A DNA stretch of 64,000 nucleotides from Roseateles toxinivorans (GTDB taxonomy: Bacteria > Pseudomonadota > Gammaproteobacteria > Burkholderiales > Burkholderiaceae_C), in NCBI RefSeq assembly GCF_004362525.1, contig NZ_SNXS01000003.1, positions 124,001 through 188,000 of the forward strand. The letters run 5' to 3'. Below, in pieces: positions 8,635-18,655 of the stretch (the stretch's first letter is position 1; every line of letters begins with the position of its first letter). Under the pieces are notes generated by a model, which was not told where the DNA came from, ran no database searches, and saw only the letters and a list, made by a program, of their open reading frames with translations. A program made the translations under genes and the position numbers.

Positions 8635-8649
8635 GCAATTAGATTGCGA
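8633..8649. promoter_or_regulatory. Second palindrome next to the Fur box
   Basis: TCGCAAT-TAG-ATTGCGA is a perfect 7-bp inverted repeat with a 3-base spacer that abuts the Fur-box-like site and ends about 25 bases before feoA. It could be an operator for a second regulator or part of the leader. It does not match an operator I recognise. Confidence 0.4.
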
Positions 8650-8673
8650 CTCCGGCCTCCGCCATTCTTCCCC

Positions 8674-8927
8674 ATGATGCTGAACGAACTGGCCAACGGT
8701 GCCCATGCCACCGTCGATCACCTGAGCGCCGCCTCACCTGAACTCGGCGAGGCCGGCTTGAGGCGTCTGGGCGAGCTGGGTTTCATTCCTGGCGAACCGC
8801 TGCAACTGCTGCGCCGCGGCCCCGGTGGCCGCGAGCCGCTGGCGGTGCTGATCGGCGACACCCTGTTCGCCTTGCGCCTGCTCGAAGCGCAGTGCATCCA
8901 TGTGCTGCCGATCTGTGCGCAGCCATC

Positions 8928-8931
<4 letters not shown>
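8674..8931 (+). CDS. feoA: Ferrous iron transport protein A
   Basis: This 85-residue SH3-like FeoA protein has the conserved RRLGELGFIPGEPLQLLRRGPGG core and a closing strand with ALRLLEAQ. It is a small cytoplasmic partner of FeoB. Two adjacent ATGs (8674 and 8677) are equally possible. Its stop codon overlaps the feoB start (ATGA), so the two are translationally coupled. The upstream Fur-box-like palindrome suggests repression by iron. Confidence 0.93.
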
Positions 8932-10817
<1,886 letters not shown>

Positions 10818-10851
10818 AGTGAAACGGATAGCGTCGCCACGGGGTGTCGGT

Positions 10852-11200
10852 GCTTGGCGCCTCGCTGCTTCGGGGTGGCAGAGGGGGCGGGGGGGCCGGC
10901 CACTGCGGGCTGAAGCTTGGGCCGGTCCCTTCGGCCCGACCTCCAGCTTCTTTATGCCCGCCGTGGCCAGCCCCCCACCCCCTCTGCGGATGCGCTGGTG
11001 GCCGCCGACCCCGCGTGGTGCGCGTGCTTTGCGGATTGGCGAGCCTGCGCACCCGTTGCAGCAGGGACGAGGGCGTGCCGGTCGCAGTGGGCATAAAGAA
11101 GCCGGAGTTCGGCCTGTTCAAGGCCGGACAAGGCTTCAGCCCGCAGCGGCCGGCGCGCCCTCGGGCCTGCCGCCTCATGTTTCATGTATCGGAGGCGCCC
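10852..11200. repeat. Long imperfect inverted repeat (two facing copies of a ~110-bp unit)
   Basis: The 402-base gap between feoB and the next gene holds two copies of one sequence facing each other. Matching pairs are the GCTTGGCGCCTC-like ends (10852 and near 11200), the GGCCGGCCACTGCGGGCTGAAGC segment (10894-10915 against 11133-11154), and the CTTCTTTATGCCC segment (10944-10961 against 11088-11105). About 110 bases of single-copy DNA separate the arms. Open frames here are short, biased and not conserved-looking, so I read the gap as a non-coding repeat element of the REP/BIME kind rather than genes. Confidence 0.65.
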
Positions 11201-11219
11201 AGCGCGGTGGAGAGCTGAG

Positions 11220-11474
11220 ATGAGCGTTCAGTGGATGGTGGTGGCCTTGTTGGTGCCGGCTTGCGGCCTCTACGCAGCCTGGACCCTGATGCCGGCCGCC
11301 GCACGCCGAGCGCTGGCCCTGCTGCTGTTGCGCATCAAGCCCGATGGCGTCGGATCTGCGGCGCTGCGCAAGGCAGCCATGCCGGGCTCGGCCTGCGGTT
11401 GCAGCGGCTGCGACCGTGCGCCGCCCAAGGCCCAAGCGCAGACGCTGCACTTCCATCCGCGCGCCAAGCGCTGA
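11220..11474 (+). CDS. Small Cys-rich membrane protein near feoB (DUF6587-like)
   Basis: This 84-residue protein has one N-terminal transmembrane helix (about residues 4-23), a basic middle, and a CGCSGCD cysteine cluster followed by a short tail. The size, topology and cysteine cluster resemble the small proteins often encoded after feoB in beta-proteobacteria. A role in Fe(II) uptake is inferred from that position. A GAGAGCTGAG ribosome site precedes ATG 11220. It is separated from feoB by the inverted repeat, which may weaken co-expression. Confidence 0.65.
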   Translation: MSVQWMVVALLVPACGLYAAWTLMPAAARRALALLLLRIKPDGVGSAALRKAAMPGSACGCSGCDRAPPKAQAQTLHFHPRAKR

Positions 11475-11501
11475 GCGACCGCCAGGCGCGAGAATGCGCC
11501 C

Positions 11502-12068
11502 ATGCTCCGCTACCAGCGCCTGATTGCCGTCGTCCTGTTCCTCGCCCTGCTATGGGCGCTGTTCCAGTTCAATGGCCTGCGCGCCCACTTCAATCTGCAG
11601 TTCCTGCATGACAGCTTCGAGCAGCACAAGCTCGGAGGCCTGCTGCTCTTCACCGTGCTGTTCGCGCTGGGCAATCTGATACAGATCCCGGGCTGGGTCT
11701 TTCTCGCCGCCGCTGTGCTGGCCCTGGGCCAGTGGTGGGGTGGCCTGGCCACCTATGTCGCGGCCTGCATTTCCTGCCTGTTCACCTTCTGGCTGATACG
11801 GCTGCTGGGCGGCGACTCGCTGCGCCAGCTCGGCGGCCGCATCGCGACCCGGCTGTTCGCCCGGCTGGATGCCCACCCGGTCCAGAGCGTGGCCCTGCTG
11901 CGCCTGCTGTTCCAGACCGTGCCGGCGCTGAACTACGCGCTCGCGCTGTCGGGGGTGCGCTTTCGCAGCTATCTGCTGGGCACTTTGATCGGGCTGCCCC
12001 TGCCTATCTTGCTGTACACGGTGTTCTTCGACTATCTGGCGCATTGGTTGCATTTGCCTCTGTCCTAG
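11502..12068 (+). CDS. TVP38/TMEM64 (VTT-domain, DedA-like) membrane protein
   Basis: This 188-residue protein has about six hydrophobic segments and the family signature GNLIQIPGWVFLAAAVLALG, followed by a membrane-reentrant VALLRLLFQTVPALNYALALSGV segment. VTT-domain proteins are linked to lipid scrambling or undecaprenyl-phosphate handling; the substrate here is unknown. The start ATG is near a GAGAAT hexamer that may be a -10 element, implying a very short leader. The restriction island begins 14 bases after its stop. Confidence 0.85.
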   Translation: MLRYQRLIAVVLFLALLWALFQFNGLRAHFNLQFLHDSFEQHKLGGLLLFTVLFALGNLIQIPGWVFLAAAVLALGQWWGGLATYVAACISCLFTFWLIRLLGGDSLRQLGGRIATRLFARLDAHPVQSVALLRLLFQTVPALNYALALSGVRFRSYLLGTLIGLPLPILLYTVFFDYLAHWLHLPLS

Positions 12069-12082
12069 AAGCATCGGCCACA

Positions 12083-14686
12083 ATGCAGCCCATGCCCAAA
12101 GAAGCCACCGCTCGGATCAAGCTCAACAAACTTCTGGAAAGCGCCGGATGGCGCTTTTTTGATGATGAGCACGGTCCGGCCAACATCGTGCTGGAACCCA
12201 AAGTCAAGCTCACCCAGGCGCAGGTGGACGCGATGGGCAAGGACTTCGAAACCACCAGCAACGGCTTTGTTGACTTCCTGCTGACCGACGACAAGGGCTT
12301 CCCGCTGCTGGTGCTGGAAGCCAAGGCCGAGAGCAAGAACCCCCTTGTTGGCAAGGAGCAAGCGCGCAAGTACGCCCGGGCACAGAACTGCCGCTTTGTG
12401 ATCCTGTCCAACGGCAATCTGCACTACTTCTGGGATCTGAGCCTTGGCAACCCGCATGTCATTACGCGTTTGCCCGCGCCGCAGGCCATCAAGGGCTATG
12501 CCTCGTTCCAGCCCGATCCTGCGCGCCTGGTGGCCGAAGATGTGTCGCTGGACTACATCGCCCGCACCCAGCTGCCCAACTACGACGCCGAGGCCGGTTG
12601 GAAGAACCCCACTGAGCGCGACGCCTTCATCGCAAAGAACCGGTTGCGCTTCATGCGCCTGTACCAGCAGCGTGCGGCGAAAGCCATCCAGCTGGCGGTG
12701 AAGGAGGGCAAGACCCGATTCCTGTTCGAAATGGCCACCGGGACTGGCAAGACGCTCACCGCAGCGGCGGTCATCAAGCTGTTTCTGCGCACCGGCAATG
12801 CCCGGCGCGTGCTGTTCCTGGTGGACCGACTCGAACTGGAAGACCAGGCCAACAAGGCCTTCACCTTCCTGCTCAAGAACGACTACCGCTCATCGGTCTA
12901 CAAAGAGAATCGCGACGACTGGCGCAAGGCCGAAGTCGTGGTCACCACGGTGCAATCGCTGCTGCACAACAACAAGTACCAGCAACTGTTCGCGCCAACC
13001 GATTTCGATTTGGTGATCTCCGACGAAGCGCATCGCTCCATCGGGGGTAATGCCCGCGCCGTGTTCGAGTATTTCGTCGGCTACAAGCTGGGCCTCACCG
13101 CCACGCCCAAGGACTACCTGAAGAAGTACGACGCCACCAAGCCGACCACCCGGGACCCGCGCGAGCAAGAGCGCCGCCTGCTGCTGGATACCTATCGCAC
13201 CTTTGGTTGCGAGACCGGCGAGCCCACCTATCGCTACTCGCTGCTGGACGGCGTGCGCGATGGCTTCCTGATCAACCCGGTGGTGGTGGATGCGCGCACC
13301 GAGGTCACGACCCAGTTGCTCTCCGAGCAGGGCTACACGGCGATGGTCATTGACGAGAAGCCCGATGGTGAAAAGGCCAGCCAGCAGCACTTCAAGCAGC
13401 GCAGCTTCGAGAAGAGCTTCTTTTCCAAGCCCACCAACGAGTTGTTCTGCGACACCTTGCTCAAGCATGGCTTGCGCGACCCCATCAGCGGCGAATTTGG
13501 CAAGGCCATCGTCTTTGCCGTCAGCCAGCACCATGCCGCCAAGCTGACGCAAATCCTCAACGAGCAGGCCGACAAGCTGTTCCCCGGCCTATACCAGTCC
13601 GACTTTGCCGTTCAGGTGACATCGCAGGTGGCCGACGCGCAGCAGTTCACCATCAACTTCACCAATAACAATCTGCTGGGTTCGGCCAATGTCCTGCCGG
13701 CCTACAAGAGCGCCAAAGCCCGCGTCTGCGTGACCGTGGGCATGATGACCACCGGCTATGACTGCCCGGATTTGCTGAATCTGGCCCTGATGCGCCCCGT
13801 GTTCTCACCGTCGGAATTCGTGCAGATCAAGGGCCGCGGCACACGCAAGCATGACTTTCGCGAGCAGTTGCAGGACGAAGGCCTCAAGGCCGAAGTTACC
13901 GCTCCCGAGAAGGTCGCCTACAAGCTGTTCGACTTCTTCGCCACCTGCGAGTATTTCGAGCAGACTTTCAAGTACGACGAGGTGTTGAAGCTTCCCGCCC
14001 GAGGATCGAGTCCCCGCAATAGCGGTGACGCTGGTTCAACAGGCGAAGCTGGAGAGGGTGAATCCGGCGGCACGCTGCAAGACGGCCATTACGTCCATAC
14101 AGCCCCCGACGCCATTGCCAGCCATGTTGAGCAGCAAGTCGGCTTCCAGGGCATGAAGATCGACCGCATGTTCTTCGAGAAATTCGAGGACAAGGTCAAG
14201 GCCGATCCGACAGTCGCCGCCCAGGTCAGCAATGCCCAATGGGACCAGGCCATCGACTACATCACCACCGAGCTGTTCGACAAACCCAGCGAGTACTTCA
14301 ACCTCGATAAACTGCGCCGCGCCGCCGGGGTGGACCGCCGCCTGGGCCTGCGCGAAATCCTGGAAAAGGCCTTTGGCTTCATCACCGGCTTCAAGAGCAA
14401 GGACGATTTGCTGGAGGAGGAGTTCGACAAGTTCCTGCTCGACCAGCAAAACGCCACCGGCTTCAGCGCCGATTCGGCCGCCACGGCCATCGTGGCCATG
14501 AAGTACTACTTCAAGGCCTATGCCACCGACAGCCGCCTGCGCGACATCATCGAGGCCAAGCGCCTCACCGAGCTGAACGTCTATCCGGCCTTCGGCATGA
14601 GTGACTTCAAGGCCGTGCCGCCGGCTTGGCGCGAACGTATTCCCGAGTATGTGAAAGACTATGTGCCGCTGAACCAGTTCATGTAA
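12083..14686 (+). CDS. hsdR: Type I restriction endonuclease subunit R (HsdR, EcoEI-like)
   Basis: The protein is 867 residues. The N-terminal region is an HSDR_N nuclease-like domain (ANIVLEPKVKLTQ ... LLVLEAKAESKNPLVGKEQA carries the D/E-x-K type nuclease residues). The SF2 helicase motor has Walker A MATGTGKT at 217-224, the DEAH box at 314-317, GLTATP, and a late QIKGRGTRKHDF motif VI. An EcoEI_R_C-type tail (about 690-867) should bind the methylase. It translocates DNA and cleaves unmodified DNA as part of the R2M2S complex. A linker at residues about 640-680 (SSPRNSGDAGSTGEAGEGESGG) is low-complexity. Start chosen at MQPMPKEATARIK; MPKE nine bases on is possible. Confidence 0.95.
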   Translation: MQPMPKEATARIKLNKLLESAGWRFFDDEHGPANIVLEPKVKLTQAQVDAMGKDFETTSNGFVDFLLTDDKGFPLLVLEAKAESKNPLVGKEQARKYARAQNCRFVILSNGNLHYFWDLSLGNPHVITRLPAPQAIKGYASFQPDPARLVAEDVSLDYIARTQLPNYDAEAGWKNPTERDAFIAKNRLRFMRLYQQRAAKAIQLAVKEGKTRFLFEMATGTGKTLTAAAVIKLFLRTGNARRVLFLVDRLELEDQANKAFTFLLKNDYRSSVYKENRDDWRKAEVVVTTVQSLLHNNKYQQLFAPTDFDLVISDEAHRSIGGNARAVFEYFVGYKLGLTATPKDYLKKYDATKPTTRDPREQERRLLLDTYRTFGCETGEPTYRYSLLDGVRDGFLINPVVVDARTEVTTQLLSEQGYTAMVIDEKPDGEKASQQHFKQRSFEKSFFSKPTNELFCDTLLKHGLRDPISGEFGKAIVFAVSQHHAAKLTQILNEQADKLFPGLYQSDFAVQVTSQVADAQQFTINFTNNNLLGSANVLPAYKSAKARVCVTVGMMTTGYDCPDLLNLALMRPVFSPSEFVQIKGRGTRKHDFREQLQDEGLKAEVTAPEKVAYKLFDFFATCEYFEQTFKYDEVLKLPARGSSPRNSGDAGSTGEAGEGESGGTLQDGHYVHTAPDAIASHVEQQVGFQGMKIDRMFFEKFEDKVKADPTVAAQVSNAQWDQAIDYITTELFDKPSEYFNLDKLRRAAGVDRRLGLREILEKAFGFITGFKSKDDLLEEEFDKFLLDQQNATGFSADSAATAIVAMKYYFKAYATDSRLRDIIEAKRLTELNVYPAFGMSDFKAVPPAWRERIPEYVKDYVPLNQFM

Positions 14687-14703
14687 GCACGACTTTTCAT
14701 TGC

Positions 14704-14726
14704 GCCGGCCGCACTCCGCGGCCGGC
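14704..14726. terminator. Terminator-like hairpin between hsdR and hsdMS
   Basis: A perfect 9-bp GC stem (GCCGGCCGC / GCGGCCGGC) with a 5-base loop is followed by CCCCGTTTT. It sits in the 70-base gap between hsdR and the fused hsdMS gene, so it could terminate or attenuate transcription between the restriction and modification genes. Confidence 0.5.
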
Positions 14727-14756
14727 CCCCGTTTTGTTCCGAGAGAGATCCTTCCC

Positions 14757-17249
14757 ATGCTCGACGCTGAAACCAAGCGCCGTATCGACTCCTGCAGAGA
14801 CATCCTGGTCGGCAAGGTGCCCGACCCCAAATCGCAGGTCGAGCAAATCACCATCGCCCTGATCTACAAGTTCATGGACGACATGGACGCCGAGGCCGAG
14901 GAACTCGGCGGTGCGCGCAGCTTCTTTGCCGGCGAGCACGCCCGCTTCGGCTGGGCCAAGCTGATGGCGCCCAGCCTCGGTGGCTACGAGACGCTGGCGC
15001 TGTACAGCGAAGCGCTGCAGCAGATGAACCAGAACCCCGGCGTTCCGCCGCTGTTCCGTGACATCTTCAAGAACGCCTACCTGCCTTACCGCGACCCTGA
15101 AACGCTGAAGAGCTTTCTGAAGGAAATCAACTACTTCAGCTATGACCATTCCGAGCGCCTGGGTGACGCCTTCGAGTACCTGCTCTCGGTGCTGGGCAGC
15201 CAGGGTGACGCCGGGCAATTTCGCACGCCGCGCCACATCATTGACTTCATGGTCGAGGTGCTGGACCCGCAGAAGAACGAAACCATTCTGGACCCGGCCT
15301 GCGGCACGGCCGGCTTTTTGATCTCGGCCTGGAAGCACATCCTCAAGGCCAACACCCGCGCCAACGGCAGCAGCAAACTGACACCCGATGAGCGTGCCCG
15401 CCTGGCCGCCAACATCCACGGCTACGATATCTCGCCCGACATGGTGCGGCTGAGCCTGGTCAACCTCTATCTGCACGGCTTCACCAACCCGCGTGTCGAG
15501 GAATACGACACCCTCACCAGCGACGAAAAGTGGGGCGAGGTGGCCGACGTGATACTCGCCAACCCGCCGTTCATGTCGCCCAAGGGCGGCATCAAGCCCC
15601 ACAAACGCTTCAGCGTGCAAGCCACGCGCAGCGAAGTGCTGTTCGTGGACTACATGGCCGAGCACCTGACGGCCACCGGCCGCGCGGCCATCGTCGTGCC
15701 CGAGGGCGTGATCTTCCAGAGCGGCACCGCCTACAAGGCGCTGCGCAAGATGCTGGTCGAGAGCTCGCTGGTAGCCGTGGTGAGCCTGCCGGCCGGTGTG
15801 TTCAACCCCTACAGCGGTGTGAAAACCAGCATCCTGATTCTGGACAAACGCCTGCACAAGCAGCTCGACAGCGTGCTGTTCGTCAAGATTGCCAACGACG
15901 GCTTCAACCTCGGCGCCCAGCGACGGGCGGTGGTGAACAGCGACCTGCCCGAGGCGACCCGGCTGCTGCGTGCTTGGATGACGGCGCCGCAGCGGTTCGA
16001 GGGTGATGGCTCGATGGCGCAGGCCGTCGGGCGGGAGAAGATCGGCGAGAGTGGCGACTTCAATCTGAGCGGTGAACGCTATATAGCCGTAGAGGCTACG
16101 GACTCGGTCTTTCCGCTTGTGACATTGGATGATGTCTGCTGGATTGAGCGTGGAGGTTCACCACGACCGATTCAAGACTACATGACCGATGACCCAGCCG
16201 GCGTCAATTGGATAAAGATCGGTGACGCGCCCATCGACGCAAAGTACATCACCTCAACGAAAGAACGGATCACACAGGCCGGTGCCAAGAAGTCGAGATA
16301 CGTCCAGCCGGGCGACTTCATTCTCTCGAATTCGATGAGCTTTGGCCGTCCATACATCTTGGCAGTAGAAGGTTGCATACACGACGGATGGCTGCTGCTT
16401 CGCGCGCGCAATGACAATCTCTTGAAGGACTACTTGTACCTAGTTTTGGGGTCAGCAAAGGTCTACGAGCAGTTCGTTCGATCTGCAACTGGAGGGGTTG
16501 TCAATAATCTCAATATCGGTCTGGTCAAGAGGGTAAAAGTTCCTCTCCCGCCTCTCGAAGTCCAACAGCAACTCGTGGCCGAAATCGAGGGCTACCAAAA
16601 GGTAATCGACGGTGCGCGGCTGGTGCTGGACAACTACCAGCCAGGCTTTCCCATCGACCCAGCGTGGCCTGTCACTGAGCTATCTGCACTGGCAGAATTC
16701 AAGAACGGACTGAACTACGAGGCCGATGGCGCTGGACCGAGGATCAAGATCTTCGGCGTGAGTCACTTCCAAGACCACTTGCTTGCGCCGCTAGCTGAGC
16801 TACCGGAAACGCAAGTCAGTGACATGGTGGATGAATCCTATCTGCTCAAGCAGGGCGACATCCTATTCGTTCGCTCAAACGGCAATCCGGCCCTGGTGGG
16901 TCGCAGCGTCCTTGTTCCCGCGACTGACGAGTCGATCACTTTCTCTGGATTCACGATTCGCTGCCGTTTCACTGCCGAAGTCGATCCGTATTTTTATGCC
17001 TGCCTCTTCAAGTCTGCGTTACATCGCGGTCTTTTGAAAGATGCCGGACGAGGTGCGAGTATTCGCAACTTATCGCAGGGCATGCTCAAAGAGATCAAAG
17101 TCCCGCATCCCAACATCGATACGCAGCGCGCCATCGTCGCCGAGATCAAAGCCGAGCAAGCCCTGGTCAACACCAACGGAGAGTTGATCCGCCGCATGGA
17201 AGCCAAGATCAAGGCCGTGATCGATCGTGTTTGGGGCAATGCCCAGTGA
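14757..17249 (+). CDS. Fused type I methyltransferase-specificity protein (HsdM-HsdS)
   Basis: This 830-residue protein joins two normally separate subunits. Residues 1 to about 445 are HsdM: a helical N-terminal domain, the SAM motif DPACGTAGF from D179, and the N6-adenine catalytic motif NPPF at 269-272. Residues about 452 to 830 are HsdS, with two target-recognition domains (about 452-600 and 640-800). Each is followed by a conserved helix (QQQLVAEIEGYQKVIDGARL and QRAIVAEIKAEQALVNT). The part from 16080 to 17060 is visibly poorer in G+C than the methylase part, as expected for swapped recognition domains. The natural start is ATG 14757 (MLDAETKRRIDS), preceded by GAGAGAGATCC. Confidence 0.92.
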   Translation: MLDAETKRRIDSCRDILVGKVPDPKSQVEQITIALIYKFMDDMDAEAEELGGARSFFAGEHARFGWAKLMAPSLGGYETLALYSEALQQMNQNPGVPPLFRDIFKNAYLPYRDPETLKSFLKEINYFSYDHSERLGDAFEYLLSVLGSQGDAGQFRTPRHIIDFMVEVLDPQKNETILDPACGTAGFLISAWKHILKANTRANGSSKLTPDERARLAANIHGYDISPDMVRLSLVNLYLHGFTNPRVEEYDTLTSDEKWGEVADVILANPPFMSPKGGIKPHKRFSVQATRSEVLFVDYMAEHLTATGRAAIVVPEGVIFQSGTAYKALRKMLVESSLVAVVSLPAGVFNPYSGVKTSILILDKRLHKQLDSVLFVKIANDGFNLGAQRRAVVNSDLPEATRLLRAWMTAPQRFEGDGSMAQAVGREKIGESGDFNLSGERYIAVEATDSVFPLVTLDDVCWIERGGSPRPIQDYMTDDPAGVNWIKIGDAPIDAKYITSTKERITQAGAKKSRYVQPGDFILSNSMSFGRPYILAVEGCIHDGWLLLRARNDNLLKDYLYLVLGSAKVYEQFVRSATGGVVNNLNIGLVKRVKVPLPPLEVQQQLVAEIEGYQKVIDGARLVLDNYQPGFPIDPAWPVTELSALAEFKNGLNYEADGAGPRIKIFGVSHFQDHLLAPLAELPETQVSDMVDESYLLKQGDILFVRSNGNPALVGRSVLVPATDESITFSGFTIRCRFTAEVDPYFYACLFKSALHRGLLKDAGRGASIRNLSQGMLKEIKVPHPNIDTQRAIVAEIKAEQALVNTNGELIRRMEAKIKAVIDRVWGNAQ

Positions 17250-18337
17250 GCAGAAGAATGAATCCATCGTTGCAAAGCCAGCTGGATGCACTGAAGCCGC
17301 GGCGCGAGCAGAAGATCATGGATTTGGTGGGTGCCGCCGGCGTTGATATCAAACCTTGGGGTGTGCGCCAGGATGGCACTGCGGTCAATAACGCGGCTGC
17401 CAATCCGCGCTATTGCTACGAATGGGCATTCGGCGGCGGAGGCCAGCCAGCGGTGGTCTGCGTGTGGCACCGGTCTCTCTCGGTGCGCGGCGAGGAGATC
17501 GTCTATGAAGACAACCTGCGCAGTCACGCGCTGCAGCTTGACCGTATTGCCACCGAGACGCGCAGCCCGCCGCATGTGAAGTCGAGGGCACGCGACCAGG
17601 CACGACGCGCACGGAGCTTTGACATGCTGTTGCAGCGAGCCTATCGGACTGGGGCCCGCGTGCATGTAGTGCTGTTGGACGGCAATGCGCGAGCCAGCGA
17701 AGAACTCGGCTGGGAACGATCGGAAGTCCGGTTTCGCGAACTCGACGGTGAGACTTGGAAGGTGGAGGAATACAGCGACTCCACAGGTGACCTGTCATTG
17801 GTGCGTGGGGGTGCTTCGGTTGGCGGAGAGGCAGAGCCAGCATTGGCTCATCCGGCCATCGTGCCGACGCCTACTCCCGCGCCGGAAGCTGCGGAGCCCT
17901 TTGAGCCGGCGACTACACCACCTCAGCCGCCTGTGTTTGTGGATCAGTTTTCACTGCCCCAGCGCCATGCGACTGTCGGCACGGCCTTTGATCGATCTGC
18001 GAAAGTACGCCGCGAAGTCTTGGAGCGAGCGCAGGGCGCATGCGAGCTGTGCAATGAGCCCGGCTTTGTCACAGCGTCGGGGGCCATCTTTCTTGAGACA
18101 CATCACGTCGTTGCCTTGTCGGACGAGGGCCCCGACGAGGTCTGGAACGTGGTGGCCGTTTGCCCAAACGACCACCGCCGCGCCCATTTCGATGAAAACC
18201 GCGACGCCATTCAGACGCAGCTGCAAGCGCTGCTGGTTCAGCACTATCCAGCAGTGGAGGAGGCATTGGACCAACTCAGGGCACGGCACAGCGGCTTGAT
18301 GCCTGCGACAGGCAGCAGTGATTCGGCAATGGGCTGA
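17246..18337 (+). CDS. HNH endonuclease, coupled to the restriction-modification genes
   Basis: The C-terminal part is an HNH domain with metal-binding C266-x2-C269, the HH pair at 286-287 (ETHHV), N in EVWNVVAVCPNDH, and C306/H310/H314. This is the usual DNA-cleaving zinc-finger HNH fold of McrA-like and other restriction enzymes. Residues 1 to about 165 form a separate, mostly alpha/beta domain (WAFGGGGQPAVVCVWHRSLS ... EIVYEDNLR) that I do not recognise, followed by a long Pro/Ala/Glu-rich linker. The GTG start at 17246 overlaps the stop of the fused methylase-specificity gene; ATG 17258 is the alternative. It may be a second nuclease guarding against modified or unmodified DNA; this is inference. 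Confidence 0.8.
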   Translation: MSRRMNPSLQSQLDALKPRREQKIMDLVGAAGVDIKPWGVRQDGTAVNNAAANPRYCYEWAFGGGGQPAVVCVWHRSLSVRGEEIVYEDNLRSHALQLDRIATETRSPPHVKSRARDQARRARSFDMLLQRAYRTGARVHVVLLDGNARASEELGWERSEVRFRELDGETWKVEEYSDSTGDLSLVRGGASVGGEAEPALAHPAIVPTPTPAPEAAEPFEPATTPPQPPVFVDQFSLPQRHATVGTAFDRSAKVRREVLERAQGACELCNEPGFVTASGAIFLETHHVVALSDEGPDEVWNVVAVCPNDHRRAHFDENRDAIQTQLQALLVQHYPAVEEALDQLRARHSGLMPATGSSDSAMG

Positions 18338-18358
18338 AAACTTGCGGCGGGCTGTTGG

Positions 18359-18652
18359 CTATTTGCGCTCGTCCCAGTACCCGGGTTTTCGACGCTGGTG
18401 CATCACGGCCAGTACGTGAATGACAGCGCCGTCGATGCGATAGATCAGGGTGAACGGGTAGCGTCGCAGCGGCAGCTGCCTAGCCTGTGTCGGCGCAGGG
18501 CTGCCGAGCTCGGGATGAGTCATCAGCAACTCGCCCGCGCGTTCAAACTGAAGCCGCAGCCGGGTACTCGCACGCTGGCCGTAGTGCGCTTTGCACCAGT
18601 TCAGCGCCTCATCCAGCTCGTGCTCGGCGGCTGGGTGGATGCGCAATTCCAT
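18359..18652 (-). CDS. RelE/ParE-family toxin
   Basis: This 97-residue protein resembles ParE/RelE plasmid-stabilisation toxins (MELRIHPAAEHELDEAL ... RLRLQFERAGELLMTHPELGSP ... LRRYPFTLIYRIDGAVIHVLAVMHQRRKPGYW). ParE-type members poison gyrase; RelE-type members cleave mRNA. The two cannot be told apart here. It follows three bases after its partner antitoxin on the same strand and is convergent with the HNH endonuclease gene. Confidence 0.88.
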   Translation of the reverse strand: MELRIHPAAEHELDEALNWCKAHYGQRASTRLRLQFERAGELLMTHPELGSPAPTQARQLPLRRYPFTLIYRIDGAVIHVLAVMHQRRKPGYWDERK

Positions 18653-18655
18653 CGC

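Noticed and set aside
10819-11223. Short open frames in the gap behind feoB
   Set aside because: They lie within the inverted repeat on both strands and have Pro/Arg/Gly-rich sequence. The repeat structure explains the region better.
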